From contig NC_091323.1 in the NCBI RefSeq assembly GCF_038502225.1, positions 24,435,845 through 24,499,844 of the forward strand: a stretch of DNA of 64,000 nucleotides, read 5' to 3'. The notes beneath the pieces are model-generated. The model was given only the letters and a program-made list of their open reading frames with translations, did no database searches and was not told where the DNA came from. This DNA is from Cherax quadricarinatus (lineage: Eukaryota > Arthropoda > Malacostraca > Decapoda > Parastacidae). Positions 1-11,095 of this stretch are shown here, piece after piece. Each line of letters opens with the position of its first letter. Position 1 is the stretch's first letter. Position numbers and translations under genes: made by a program.

Positions 1-582
1 ATCATCACACTCCAGATCACCTTTACCCAGTACTCGCAGCTCACTAACACACTGCTACTAGTGAGTAAAACAGAATATATAAACATTTATAAACGGAAGC
101 TCCGTGACACCCCCCCCCCCTCCTGTCTGCCGGTCTATCTACCAGCAGGCAAAAACACCATACAAGTACTCTCCCAAAACTTAACAATCCTCTGCACACT
201 AGGGCTTTACAGGTAACATGAGAACATTTAAAACAGTAACTAACCTACAGTATAAACTAAAAAAAAAAAAAATCCTCACAAAACAAACCGTGATGTATTT
301 CATCTTGATCCAGGTACTGCACTCCGTTAACTGACACTGATGCATCTCACTCTCCTGGCCACTCTGCCTGACCAAGAACAATACGCGTCAGGTTTCAGAA
401 CAACCCAGAACTATGGAGCATCTTTTATACAATTTTTTTACTGCAGCACACTGCATAATATGTGATTAGTTAAATACCACTAGGAAGAGGGGACACAGTG
501 ATCTAATGATGCACTGAACACCATCCCCACCTGACTTGCATAGTTCTGCAGTACCGGATCTAGAAGAGGCCCTAGGGTATAC
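1..582. other. No gene recognised
   Basis: AT-rich sequence with a C homopolymer near 110-120 and an A run near 260. I find no supported coding region, RNA or named repeat here. It may be intron or upstream flank of the UNC13-type gene, or an old repeat that I do not recognise. Confidence 0.4.
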
Positions 583-1276
583 CTGTCAATTTGGGTTCAG
601 GCCTAATAAAAATACTAATGATGCTATTATACACATGCTAGAACACACACATACTGCAATAGAGAGAAAAAAAAGTCCCCCTGGGGATCTTCATTGACTT
701 ACGTAAAGCTTTTGATACAGTTGACCATGACTTGCTCCATATAAAATTGTTGCACTATGGTATAAGAGGGCACTCCCTCAAGTCATACCTCAGCAACAGA
801 AGCCAATATGTGTACACAAATGGGGCAAACTCTTCCGCACAGCCAATTACAGTTGGTGTCCCACAGGGAAGTGTCCTAGGCCCTCTTCTCTTTCTCACAT
901 ACATAAATGACCTACCAAATGCATCGCAACTACTCAAACCCACACTATTTGCAGATGACACTATATAAGTCTTCTCTCACCCGAGCCCAGTCACACTAGC
1001 CAATACTGTGAATACCGAATTACAGAAAATATCTACCTGGATGAGTACTAACAAACTTACTCTAAACATTGACAAAACCTACTTCATTCAGTTTGGTAAC
1101 AGAGCTACAGACGTCCCTCTTAACATAATGATAAACGGATCACCTATCACAAAATTCACAGGGAAAATTCTTAGGAATCCACCTTGATAATAGACTCAAA
1201 TTTCAAACACATATATAACAAATTTCCAAAAAAATTTCAAAGACCGTAGGCATACTATCGAAGATACGGTACTATG
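583..1276 (+). mobile_element. CR1/Jockey-group LINE, older copy, 5' part (reverse transcriptase region)
   Basis: The sequence matches, base for base over long stretches, the reverse-transcriptase part of the intact LINE at 13322-16273. It begins at the fingers region (CQFGFRPNKNTND equivalent) and includes the palm motifs DLRKAFDTVDH, GVPQGSVLGPLLF and LFADDT. It carries frameshifts (for example an extra A in the A-run near 670-676) and a stop right after FADDT near 966, so it is a dead copy. It breaks off at about 1276 and resumes at 4104, because a second copy of the same family landed inside it. Confidence 0.88.
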
Positions 1277-1287
1277 ATACGGTACTA

Positions 1288-3453
1288 GACCACATCTGGA
1301 CCAACACCATATCCCCCTTAAGATCAGGCATAATCACAGATAATACCACAGACCATTACCCAACCTTCCTCATAACAAACCTTGGTAAATTACCCCTAGA
1401 CACTACCAAAGTCACTTTCAGACTTCACAATGAGGCAGCTATCAATAACTTCACAGCAGCAGTGACAAACATTGACTGGCACACTGAGCTAGAAATCTAT
1501 ACAGATATTGACGAATGTATTAATAATTTTCTAAAAAAGACCCAATACCTTTATAACAAGCACTGCCCTAAAAAACTAAACAGACGACTGCAAAGAGACT
1601 GAACAGTCCCTGGCTAACACCCAGTATCCTCAAATCCATAAATACAAAGCACCTATACGAAAAACAGTACAGAATGGGCCACATAACCAGAGACCAAACA
1701 AAACGTTACTCGTCAATCCTAACCAGCCTAATAAGAAGGGCTAAAAAATTGTATTATGAGAACAGATTATCCAACTTACGAGGTGACATAAAAAAGACCT
1801 GGAAAGCCCTATCAGAAATACTAGGAACAAAAAAGATAAAACGAAATAGCGAAATTGAATTAACAAAACCAGATGAACCCCAATTCCCAAATACTGAAAC
1901 AGCAAACAGACTCTATGATTTCTTCTCCACTATAGGAAAAAACCCTGCCAATAAAATCCCAAGCTCAGATACCCCACCCAATGACTACCTCACTGGCAAC
2001 TACCCGAACACACTGTTCCTAGCTCTGACTAACCCAACTGAAGTCTCCCTTATTATCAACAAACTAAAAAACAAGACAGGAGATTTAAATACCTTACCAC
2101 CCATTATATACAAAAAAGTGTCACAGGTGCTGTCACCAATCATTGCAACACACTTTAACAAATTCATTGAATCCTCTACCTTTCCTACTAGTTCTCAGAA
2201 TAGCAAGGGTCACCCCAATCCATAAAGGAGGAGACCACACAGACTTGAATAACTATAGGCCAATATCCAACTTACACCCTCTTTCTAAAATCTTTGAAAA
2301 ATTAATCCATAAGCGTATCTATTCCTACCTCATCTCCCACAACATACTCAACTCCTGTCAATTTGGGTTCAGGCCTAATAAAAATACTAATGATGCTATT
2401 ATCCACATGTTAGAACATATTTATACAGCAATAGAGAAAAAAGAAGTCCCACTGGGGATCTTCATTGACTTACGTAAAGCTTTTGATACAGTTGACCACG
2501 ACTTGCTCCACATAAAATTGTCGCACTATGGTATAAGAGGGCACTCCCTCAACTACCTAAAGTCATACCTCAGCAACAGAAGCCAATATGTGTACACAAA
2601 TGGGGCAAACTCTTCCGCACAGCCAATTACAGTTGGTGTCCCACAGGGAAGTGTCCTAGGCCCTCTTCTCTTTCTCATATACATAAATGACCTACCAAAT
2701 GCATCACAACTACTCAAACCCACACTATTTGCAGATGACACTACATACGTCTACTCCCACCCGAGCCCAGTCATGCTAGCCAATACTGTAAATACCGAAT
2801 TACAGAAAATATCAACCTGGATGAGGACCAACAAACTTACTCTAAACATTGACAAAACCTACTACATTCAGTTTGGTAACAGAGCTGCAGATGTGTCTCT
2901 TAACATAATGATAAATGGATCACCTATCACAAAACTCACAGAGGGAAAATTCTTAGGAATCCACCTTGATAATAGACTCAAATTTGAAACGCATATACAA
3001 CAAATTTCCAAAAAAAATTCCAAGACCGTAGGCATACTATCGAAGATACGGTACTATGTTCCACAGTCAGCCCTCCTGGCCCTATATCACTCACTTATTT
3101 ACCCCTATCTCACCTATGGAATTTGTGCATGGGGCTCAACAACAACAATAAACCATCTCAGACCACTAATCACCCAACAAAAGGCTGCAGTCAGAATGAT
3201 AACAAATTCCCACTACAGACAGCACACTCCACCAATATTCAAAACTCTAAACCTACTCACAATACAAAACATCCATACTTATTACTGCACCTACTGCATA
3301 CATAGAACACTTAACTCTGACATAAACCCTCCCCTCAAACATCTCCTTACCAACCTCAACAGAACACATGACCATAACACAAGACACAGATCACTCTATG
3401 CAAAAACTCAATGCACACAAAAGGCCCTAAAATCTGGAATTCACTACCTGTGA
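1288..3453 (+). pseudogene. LINE endonuclease/reverse transcriptase remnant
   Basis: The reading frame covers the end of the endonuclease (TDHYPTF motif), the linker, and the full reverse-transcriptase core: FIDLRKAFDTVDHDLL, GVPQGSVLGPLLFLIYIND and the catalytic LFADDTTYV. Compared with the intact copy there are frameshifts near 1575 and near 2190, so the open parts are 1674-2225 and 2143-3453. A short deletion near 3394 removes the segment equivalent to FDVPRVHLA and shifts the frame before the usual C-terminus. The element is therefore not translatable as one protein. Confidence 0.85.
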
Positions 3454-3568
3454 ATATAAAAGAAACACTGGCTGTTTATAAATTCAAGTCTCTTCTCAAA
3501 AATCACTTACTCACCCACAACTAAATAAATACTGAATAATTGTATCTCATAAATTGTATCTCATATAT

Positions 3569-3775
3569 AGTAAGTAAGTAAGTAAATTTATTCAGGTATA
3601 CACAATACAGTTACATAGAATTATCATACATAGCAGCATATGTGTAGAGAACCTAGGATAACCCAAAAAAGTCAGACAGAGTGACTTATTTCCATTGGGG
3701 TCCTTTTACCTTATTATTATAATATAAAGGTTATAATATTTTCTTATTATTCTATAATGAAGATAACATCTTATT
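3569..3775 (-). mobile_element. SINE-like insertion with a perfect 16-bp target duplication
   Basis: A segment of about 207 bp interrupts the LINE 3' UTR and is bounded by the perfect direct repeat attgtatctcatatat at 3553-3568 and 3776-3791. It opens with a TAAG repeat and contains the block aacctaggataacccaaaa. The same block recurs, diverged, at 17646-17850 and 40390-40445, so it belongs to a dispersed family. The simple-repeat end at the left suggests that the element lies in minus orientation. No coding region. Its family name is unknown to me. Confidence 0.75.
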
Positions 3776-4103
3776 ATTGTATCTCATATATGTCAACCTG
3801 TGACCCAATCAAACTTTGTTACTATTTAACTTTATTACCTAACAGAATACTCCATTCTACTGATTACACAGCAACACAGTAAATGACCATATAACCTGTC
3901 TTTGTAATACTCATTTGTACTAAATTGTTATCTGTTTTACAATAATTTTTGTACCACTGAATGTATCATTGCTTAGTTAGTCTTAAGTTAATTTTAAGCC
4001 TGCCCGTAATGCTATGCATTCAAGTGGCTTTGGCATGCTGCATTTAACTATATTTTTTTGTACTTCACTGTATCATGTTCAAATTAATTAATAAATAAAT
4101 TAA

Positions 4104-4384
4104 ATGTTCCACAGTCAGCCCTCCTGGCCCTATATCACTCACTTATTTACCCCTATGTCACTTACGGAATTTGTGCATGGAGCTCAACAACAATAAACCA
4201 TCTCGGACCATTAATTACCCAACAAAAGGCTGCAGTCAGAATGATAACAAATTCCCACTACAGGCAGCATACTCCACCAATATTCAAAACTCTAAACTTA
4301 CTCGCCATACAAAACATCCATACTTATTACTGCACCTACTACATTTATAGAACACTTAACTCTGATATAAACCCTCTACTCATA
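4104..4384 (+). mobile_element. CR1/Jockey-group LINE, older copy, 3' part
   Basis: Resumes exactly where the copy ending at 1276 stopped (the VPQSALLALYHSLIYP region). It encodes the C-terminal part of the reverse transcriptase protein (GICAWSSTTINHLGPLITQ region) up to about 4384, where it is cut off against a Tigger fragment. Confidence 0.85.
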
Positions 4385-4386
4385 TG

Positions 4387-4721
4387 ATATAAGCACTCCA
4401 CTCTTATGTTTTTCAATGATTTCCTTCTTGAATTCGATCGTGTTCCTCACTTTCTTTACCAAAGGGCTTGCACTAGCTTTCCTTGGGCCCATGGTGACTT
4501 ATTTAGCAGTTGTAATCACAAAAAACAATGGATTATTACATGTGAACCCGCTAGGTAAACAATGGCACACTAAGTAGGAGACCTGCTTTGTGTGCGCGAT
4601 GACAGGCGGTCGCTGAAACACGAGTTTAATCACGAAACTCGAGGCCAAATTTTGCCAAAAAAAACTCGCCGAAGGTCGAATTTCACGAAAGTCGAGGCTG
4701 CCGAAACTCGAGGGTCCACTG
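4387..4721 (-). mobile_element. Tigger-type DNA transposon, 5' end only
   Basis: Read on the minus strand, the piece starts with a terminal inverted repeat (cagtggaccctcgagtttcg) preceded by TA at 4722-4723. It then runs through the start codon region (MGPRKASASPLVKKVRNTIE) of a pogo/Tigger transposase. Everything after the first ~40 codons is missing. The start of the protein matches the other Tigger copies at 33177-35960, 37999-40371 and 51021-54067. Confidence 0.8.
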
Positions 4722-5127
4722 TATTATTCTGAAATGGAGCGCAAGGAACATTACTGAAGGGTTGTTTAGAGACTACAGTGCATAATGAAAGCACATGTAA
4801 AAAAAAAAAAAAAAAAAAAAAGGCCTTTGACAGTATCAGAAATATTATACACTTTGGCTGGAAGGCTCTTAGATTTTGAGGCCCTAGGCTTCAGCCTGCC
4901 AAGCCTGCATGTAAATCCAGCACTGTAAATGCCGACATTGTACTTAATAGCCCCGAAACTCTTAATAGTCAGCTGACCAATTACATGCACCTTACGTACC
5001 CCTAATCCATCCTATCGGCGGTAGTCGAAAGATTAGAGAGACATAATTGCTCCAAGGACTGGGCTACAACATTATTAGGTAAGCAAGTTAAAGAAGTAAT
5101 GAACTATTTGTCACTTGAACTTTCTGG

Positions 5128-5398
5128 CCTCAGTGGCCCGTGGCCTGGTAGGCAAAGCTCTCGCTTCACACGCTAAGGGTCTGTGGTTCGATTTCCGGCA
5201 AGGGTAGAAACTTTGGGCGTGTTTCCTTACACTGGTTGTCCCTGTTCACCCATCAGTAAAATGAGTACCTGGGTGTTAGTCAACTGGTGTGGGTCGTATC
5301 CTGGGACAAAATTGACCCAATTAGCCTGACTGGTATTGTCCTGCATGGCAATACCAGTCACACTATCCTTGGAACACTTGATTTATGCACCCTCTATA
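5128..5398 (+). mobile_element. tRNA-derived SINE
   Basis: The head has the layout of an RNA polymerase III promoter: an A-box-like stretch (gtggcctggtaggc, about 5139-5152) and a B-box-like stretch (ggttcgatttcc, about 5183-5194), at the spacing of a tRNA. A non-tRNA body follows (ctgggtgttagtcaactggt and onward). The 3' boundary is uncertain. The layout is that of a tRNA-headed SINE, and I recall similar sequences from decapods, but I could not check this. Confidence 0.7.
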
Positions 5399-5539
5399 TC
5401 AGTGATTTTCAAGCAGGGGTAAATTTGCTCTGGGGAGGGGAAGAATACATGGCTTGGGTAAATAATCAGTCCCGAATGAAACGATATTTACGTATTATTC
5501 ACTGTTTACGAGTAAGTCATCAAAAACTCCTCGAATAAA

Positions 5540-6170
5540 CTGGGTGAAGGAATGCAGCAGGATTGGTACCATTAATATTATTGTTTTTAATAACTTGATA
5601 TGATAGTGATTAATACAGGTGCACTATTTTTTCTTCCATAAGTGTATTTTGTACAATATCTTTGTACTAAATTTGCTTTTCTCTATTCATTTTTTTTTTC
5701 TGTCCTGATTTTATGCCATATTATGAGGTGTTAGTGGAGGTAAATGGATGGTGACATTAAGCGTAAGTGGTAAATGGCAGGATAAAGGCTATGAATCCCT
5801 GCTCTCTATCAGCCTATTCTATCCATTCTTTCTAAATGACATATTCTGGCCAAACTCCTTTCCGCTTTTTAAATTATTCCTTTCATACTACCACATGTGC
5901 TAATTTTTTAATTCTTTATTTCAACTCGAAGATATCCAGCCTTCTTAGCATATATTATAATATAAACAATTATCTTTCTGCTCATTTATAGTGTAGTGAA
6001 AAAGTTTGAAGTGTTTTGTTAAAATTTTCACACTATTTTTGAGTGTCTTGCTATTGAAATATGTATTTTGATGTTTATTTTGCTTTTTCTTAAAAAATGT
6101 AAATATTCAGTCTGCATACGTGTGTCCAGTATGTTGAAAGACCAATAATGCTGTGATATTGTTATAACAG
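5540..6170. other. Intron-like sequence, no feature recognised
   Basis: AT-rich, with many short poly-T runs and no supported coding region. It ends in gttataacag, which is the acceptor of the first visible exon. Confidence 0.5.
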
Positions 6171-6368
6171 GACGAACAGCAGCTGGCAGACGTGTACTAT
6201 TCAGCTTACTACTTGCATGTCCCTCACGAGGTCCCTCCAGCATATGGGACTGATGGTGCTGGCTCCACCGACACTACCACTGAACAACTCTTCAAGGAAC
6301 TCGGAGATATCTTCCAGATGAACGATGCCTCCATGGCATGTATCGAGGAGGAAGTCTCCACCAGGAAG
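6171..6368 (+). CDS. UNC13-like gene, exon a (region before C2A)
   Basis: Acceptor ataacag at 6170, donor aag|gtgtgt at 6369. The 198 bases are open in phase 0 and encode 66 residues beginning DEQQLADVYYSAYYLHVPHE and ending ACIEEEVSTRK. The segment matches the conserved stretch that precedes C2A in the Munc13-4/BAIAP3 branch. The frame stays open for another 70 codons into the intron, but that part is pyrimidine-rich low-complexity sequence (Leu/Ser/Pro), and the next exon joins perfectly in phase, so I end the exon at the donor. Earlier exons must lie upstream; I could not find them between 1 and 6170. Confidence 0.8.
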
Positions 6369-6643
6369 GTGTGTCATTACTCTGGTGATTTGCTCTACCC
6401 TGTCACTCTTCCTCTCCTTACCCCAATTCTCTCTCCTTTACTCCCCTTTATGTACTTTGCTCCCCTTTCCCTACTTTCCTCTTGTTCCCTTTCTCTTTCC
6501 CTCTGTTCTGTCTCTTCTCTCCTCTCTCCCCTTCACCATTCTCTTTCAGAGCTTCTTTATACAAGCAGCTGTCAGTGAGAATATTACTCTCCCTAATTGA
6601 TAGTAATTTAAATTAAAAGAGCCTTTATTTCTTGTGCTACCAG

Positions 6644-6710
6644 CCGCCCAACATGACGCTGCTCATCACCGTTCACGAAGCTCGAGACCTCAGGCCTAAA
6701 ACATCCAAAG
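6644..6710 (+). CDS. UNC13-like gene, exon b (C2A, first strands)
   Basis: A short 67-base exon between gctaccag and the donor g|gtcagt. It encodes PPNMTLLITVHEARDLRPKT, then SK, and ends in phase 1. The pattern LLITVHEARDLRPKT is a typical first beta strand and loop of a C2 domain (hydrophobic strand followed by A-x-x-L). Confidence 0.82.
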
Positions 6711-6889
6711 GTCAGTGACACACACAAACTTTATTTCTTTCTGCTTGTCATAACTTTCACATGGCATATATTGAAACCTTGGAAGGAGGTAGAAGAAAGG
6801 TTGTGTTAGGTCACAAGACTGTGTAGTAGCTGATGTAGAAACTCCTGAACAAGTGGAAATAAATGAAATGAGCGCAGTAATTAGTTGCC

Positions 6890-7590
6890 ACAACTAATGG
6901 ATAACGAAAACCTTCAAAACTAAGGGATGCCAAACCCATGATGATTCTCTTCAAATAGCTTGTTCTCTCTAGGCTAGAATACTGCTGTACACTAACTGCC
7001 CTTTCAAGGCAGGCAAAATTGCTGACCTGAAGAGTGTACAAAAAACTTTAATGACACACACAAGTATGATAAAGCACCTAAATTACTGGGATTGGTTGAA
7101 GTCCCTTGATTTGTATTCCCTGGAATGCAGGCAAGAGAGAGATACATGATAATATACACTTGGAAAATCCTAAAGGGATTAGTACCAAACTTGCACATGA
7201 AAAATCACTCCCTACGAAAGCAAGAGACTCCAACATTTCCCCAATGAAAAGCAGGGGTGCCATGAGTACACTGAGAGAACACAATAAGTGTCAGGGCCTC
7301 CCAGCATACATAAGGGGGATTACCAATAGACCCCTGGCTGTATTCAAGAAGGCACTGGACAGGCACCTAAAGTCAGTAGCTGACCAGCCGCGCTGTGGGT
7401 CATGTCAATTTGCGTGCGGCCAGCAGTAACAGCCTGGTTGATCAGACCCTGATCCACCACAAGGCCTGGTCTCAGACTGGGCCACAGGGGCATTGACCCC
7501 TGAAACCTTCTCCAGGTATACTCTAGGTAACTGTGAGGTCTCTGGTTTGTATCCTGGGCAGGACGAGACGTTCAGGTAAGTACCCTTATA
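6890..7590 (+). mobile_element. Decayed CR1-type LINE, C-terminal reverse transcriptase fragment and 3' end
   Basis: Translation in shifting frames gives the typical tail of a CR1-group reverse transcriptase: SRLEYCC, then GMQAREIHD, an IYTWKILEG-type line (here IHLENPKGIST), then LPAYIRGITNRPLAVFKKAL and DRHLKSVADQP. Stops and frameshifts show it is dead. The longest open stretch is 7106-7429. After the protein remnant comes a conserved non-coding 3' end (ggtctcagactgggccacag to ctccaggtatac) that recurs in part near 9173-9206. It differs from the LINE family at 13322-16273. Confidence 0.65.
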
Positions 7591-8058
7591 AATGCCTCCC
7601 AAATTGTGTTACGTGGTCTTAAGGGCACACATCTTTTATGAGCACATAAAAAGCAAGAGGGAGATACATAGTTGTTTTTATGACCTGGTGTGCTGTTTAT
7701 TTATGAAAGAATTTGGGGGAAACCTGTTAACCGGATTAGTCCTGGAGGTGGAAGGTTTAGCGCATACTCTATGAAGAGGATTGAGGATGTTACAGTTGGG
7801 AATGTCATGTGGATTGTGATATTAGCTCACTTCTGGCAAGGTTCATTGTCAGTTTTAACTTGGCTTTTTTGTTATACTATTTACTTTTATTTCCAAGATC
7901 ACTGAATGATATAAACAGTCAAAATGACTAAACACTCTACCATATACTTGTTGCTCATGATCACCTGTTACTAAATAGGCACCTGGGTTATAGTACATTA
8001 TAGATCTCCTTTAGGCTTTCACATGCTTTTTTGTTTAGGGGATGATATTGTTCAAGTA
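7591..8058. other. Intron sequence, no feature recognised
   Basis: No supported coding region or repeat seen. The next feature is a MITE whose TA duplication lies at 8057-8058. Confidence 0.4.
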
Positions 8059-8262
8059 CAGTGGTACCTCAAGTTTCAAACAGCTCCCAACTTGAACAAT
8101 TATGCAAGTGTATTTTTGTAAGTGCTTTTGTAAATGTATTTTTGGGGGTCCTGAAACGGACTAATCTAATTTGCATTATTCCTCATGGGAATAAATTCGT
8201 TCAATATCAGCACTCGAACAGCCTTCTGGAATGAATTAAGTTCGTAACTTGAGGTACCACTG
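8059..8262. mobile_element. MITE, Tigger/mariner-like, 204 bp
   Basis: Flanked by TA on both sides (8057-8058 and 8263-8264). Ends are inverted repeats: cagtggtacctcaagttt at the left and its complement aacttgaggtaccactg at the right. The interior has no coding capacity. The inner part (gtaagtg repeats, then a 'ctgaaa.ggacta' block) resembles that of the MITEs at 11522-11724 and 30208-30410, although the outer TIR sequence differs. Confidence 0.88.
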
Positions 8263-8436
8263 TATTGATATATTCAGGAGTTTGTCAAACAGCTTATAAA
8301 TAAAAGTTCATGTAATATCGGGTCCAATATGGCAGAAAAGTGTAAATCGGCTGAATTGAATCACTTAGCTGCAAAATCTCTTAACTGTTAAGTGTAGTGG
8401 TTGCTTCCATCTTCAACACTTCATATCCCCCCCCAC

Positions 8437-9150
8437 TTTTTTTATCAACACATCTGTAGTTTCCCACCAAGGCAGGGTGGCCCAAAAGAGGAAAACTTTC
8501 ATCATTCACTCCATCAGAGGTGTGCTCACACTACAGTTATAAAACTGCAACTTTAACACCACTCTATCAGAGTGCAGACACTGTACTTCCCATCTCCAGG
8601 ACTCGAGTCCGGCCTGCTGGTTTCCCTGAATCTCTTCGTAAACGTTACCTTGCTTGCACTCCAAGAACACAGTCCTAAAAACCACTTGTCTCCATTGGCT
8701 CCTATCTAACATGCTCACACATGCTTGCTGGAAGTCCAAGCCTCTTGCACACAAAGCCTCCTTTACCCTCTCTGTCCAACCTTTCCTAGGCCGACCTCTA
8801 CCCTGCCTTCCCTCCACTATAGATGTATACATTTGAAGTCATTCTATTTCCTTCCATCCTCTCTGCCTGTCCGAACCACCTCAGTAAGCCCTCCTCAGCC
8901 CTCTGGATAATACTTTTGGTAATACTGCACCTCCTCCTAATCTCCAAACTACAGATTCCCTGCATTATATTCACACCACACAGTGCCTTCAGACATGACA
9001 TCATCACTGTTGTTGCAACTTTCACCATCCACACTTCACACAAACATAAGATCATTGGTATAATTATACTCTCGCACATTCCCCTCTTTACTTCCATGGA
9101 TAGTTCTTCATCTCCACAGACTCCTCAGTGCACCACTCGCCTTTTTTTTT
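8437..9150 (-). mobile_element. RTE-clade LINE fragment, 3' part, old subfamily
   Basis: On the minus strand this is the C-terminal coding part and 3' UTR of an RTE element. Recognisable protein pieces are KRGMCESIIIPMILC, RAEEGLLRWFGQAERMEGNR and GRQGRGRPRKGWTE, the usual RTE tail with a WFGHxERM block. The 3' end (cccaccaaggcagggtggcc) matches the older RTE subfamily of 44868-47754. Frameshifted, no catalytic domain. Confidence 0.82.
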
Positions 9151-9205
9151 CCTTCCCAGTCATGGACTAGGCCTCAGGAGTTGATCCCGAAACACCCTCC
9201 AGGTA

Positions 9206-9835
9206 TAAGATAAAGATAAGATAAAGATTTATTTCTTTAAGATTACAATGTGTAATTACAATTTTGGTTTGCCAAGTACAAAGAAAGCCACTATCATGCT
9301 GGGGCATTTTGGGCAGACTAATCCTAGTGTGTACATAGTAACTACATACTTACAACTAGACAAGATAATAGTGGTTAACTTTATTACAGTCTTATTTAAT
9401 TTTAATACTAATGTGAGGTAGTCAAGGTGGAGGTTTATAAGCATAATAATCTTGAAGTTGCACATAAAAACAATATTACAATTAATGGTTCAGGCATTAA
9501 TATTTCATGGATTGGCAGATGTTTAAAAGTCTAGAGGTCACATAATATAACTAATTAGAAGTTGTTTTGGTTGGTTTGGTTAGTATTGAGAGATAAGATT
9601 TTTTTTAGCAAGGTCCTAAATTTATTAGTCGTCAGGGGCTCCTTTACCGGTTCCAGTAGCGAGTTCCAGATCTTCGAGCCCTTTATATGCATAGTGTTTT
9701 TGCATAGTGTGAGACTGACACAAGGGATGTTGAAGAGTGCATTATGCCTTGTATCGTGACTGTGTTCTGTTGTAACTATCAAGGAGAAGTTTAAGTGGAG
9801 GGTTTATAGTAGAATTTAATGTTCTGTATATGATG
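9206..9835 (-). mobile_element. CR1/Jockey-like LINE fragment (second subfamily), C-terminus and 3' UTR
   Basis: The minus strand from 9782 to 9555 encodes HDTRHNALFNIPCVSLTLCK and then MHIKGSKIWNSL. This matches the C-terminus of the intact LINE (NTRHRSLFDVPRVHLALCK, MHIKGPKIWNSL) at clearly lower identity, so it is a related subfamily. The 3' UTR continues to a GATAAA repeat at 9206-9235, which serves as the tail. A similar 3' UTR block (gcattttgggca) occurs in the insertion at 33884-34392. Confidence 0.75.
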
Positions 9836-9837
9836 TA

Positions 9838-10545
9838 AATGCTGCAGCGAGGAGGCGATTGAAGGCAGTGGAGATGTCCTGTCTAAGGGCAATGTGTGGT
9901 GTAAATATTATGCAGAAAATTCGGAGTGTGGGAATTAGAAAAAGGTGTGGAGTTAATAAAAGTATTAGTCAGAGGGCTGAAGAGGGGTTGTCGAGGTGGT
10001 TTGGTCATTTAGAGAGACTAGATCAAAGTAGAATGACATGGAGAGCGTATAAATCTGTAGGGGAAGAAAGGCAGGGTAGGGGTCGTCCTCGAAAAGTTAG
10101 GAGGGAGGGGGTAAAGGAGGATTTGTGGGTGAGGGACTTGGAATTCCAGCAAGCATGCGTGAGTGTTAGATAGGAGTGAATGGAGATGAATGGTATTTGG
10201 GACCTGACGAGCTGTTGGAGTGTGAGCAGGGTAATATTTAGTGAAGGGATTCAGGGAAACTAGTTATTTTATATAGCCGGACTTGTCCTGGAAATAGGAA
10301 ATACAATGCCAGCACTCTAAAGGAGGGGTTTGGGATATTGGCAGTTTGGAAGGATATGTTGTGTATTTTTATACGTATATACTCCTAAGCTGTTGTATTC
10401 TGAGCACCTCTGCAAAAACAGTGATTATGTGTGAGTGAGGTGAAAGTGTTGAATGATGAAAGTATTTTCTTTTTGGGGATTTTCTTTCTTTTTGGGTCAC
10501 CCTTCCTCGGTGGGATACGGCCGACTTGTTAAAAAAAAAAAAAAA
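9838..10545 (+). mobile_element. RTE-clade LINE fragment, 3' part, young-type subfamily
   Basis: Encodes the C-terminus MSCLRAMCGVNIMQKIRSVG, RAEEGLSRWFGHLERLDQ and GRGRPRKVRREGVKEDLW, followed by the 3' UTR (tgagcacctctgcaaaaac) and the terminal block (acggccgacttgtt) ending in a poly-A run. It is nearly the same as the end of the copies at 19131-22812 and 57583-61208, with more mutations. 5'-truncated. Confidence 0.87.
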
Positions 10546-10577
10546 GCGTAGTAGGCACAATAAAATGAGTGTATGTC

Positions 10578-10720
10578 TCATATATTTAGCAAGTTCAGGC
10601 TTTTGAAAAGTGTTGGGGTGTGCTGTCTAGCACAGGAGTTGGTAATCATCTGCAGAGTAGCTTTTTGTTGGGTTATTAAAGATTTAAGGTGGTTGGCTGT
10701 GGGTGATCCCCAGGTATTCA
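10578..10720 (-). mobile_element. CR1/Jockey-like LINE scrap
   Basis: The minus strand reads GSPTANHLKSLITQQKATLQ and then MITNSCARQHTPTLFKSLNL. This is a diverged form of the GSTTINHLRPLITQQKAAVR segment of the intact LINE. Only about 48 codons remain. Confidence 0.65.
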
Positions 10721-10767
10721 GGTATAAAAAATCTGTAGATGAATGGGTCAGAGAACTGACAAGTTGA

Positions 10768-11095
10768 TAAATTAGACAAATGTGCAACACTTGGGTATCT
10801 TTAATACAAGGAATTCTTCACTTGCCTAACCCTCGGGCATGACCTACTTTCACATGTGATACCACCTATGACTGCTCCACCTCTCCTACCTACGGTATAT
10901 AAGCTACTTCTCCGCACATATGCTGTATTCTTTACAAGATTGATGGACTGACCACTTCGACTCAAGGCTGAGGGACTGATTACCTCAAACTCCTCCTGTT
11001 CTTCACCATTCTCTTTTGTATGGACTGATGAAGCCGCTGTGTGGCAAAACGTTTCCTCATTAATGATACCCAAGTGTTGCACATGTGTCTAATTT
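10768..11095 (+). mobile_element. Penelope/retrozyme-like terminus with hammerhead ribozyme-like motif
   Basis: The right part contains the core ctgatga (11025-11031), a short GC-rich hairpin (gccgctgtgtggc, 11033-11045) and aaaacgttt, then a stem-I-like region ending in gatacccaagtgttgcaca. This is the order CUGAUGA - stem II - GAAA of a hammerhead ribozyme, but the GAAA box here reads AAAA. The left edge (gtgcaacacttgggtatc, 10781-10798) is the reverse complement of the right edge (11065-11082), so the element is an inverted arrangement of the terminal sequence. Hammerheads of this kind are known from Penelope-like elements and retrozymes. Confidence 0.6.

Larger units (their letters stand above)
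1287..4103 (+). mobile_element. CR1/Jockey-group LINE, 5'-truncated copy nested in an older copy
   Basis: This copy starts inside the endonuclease domain (DHIWTNTISP equivalent, about 1288) and runs through the reverse transcriptase, the 3' UTR and a TAAA-type tail at about 4080-4103. The host LINE breaks at 1276 and continues at 4104, so it is an insertion into 583-4384. At the 5' junction about 9 bases (atacggtac) of adjacent target are repeated, as often seen where target-primed reverse transcription ends. The 3' UTR has itself been entered by a SINE-like element (3569-3775). Confidence 0.87.

Noticed and set aside
5139..5194. Functional tRNA gene at the SINE head
   Set aside because: A and B boxes are present, but it continues into a SINE body and lacks a clean acceptor stem.
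1..6170. Upstream exons of the UNC13-like gene
   Set aside because: I scanned for peptides that fit the N-terminus and found only transposon-derived or low-complexity frames.
6369..6600. Continuation of the first exon frame into SLLSPL-type sequence
   Set aside because: Polypyrimidine low-complexity intron with a good donor at 6369. The next exon continues the C2A fold in phase.
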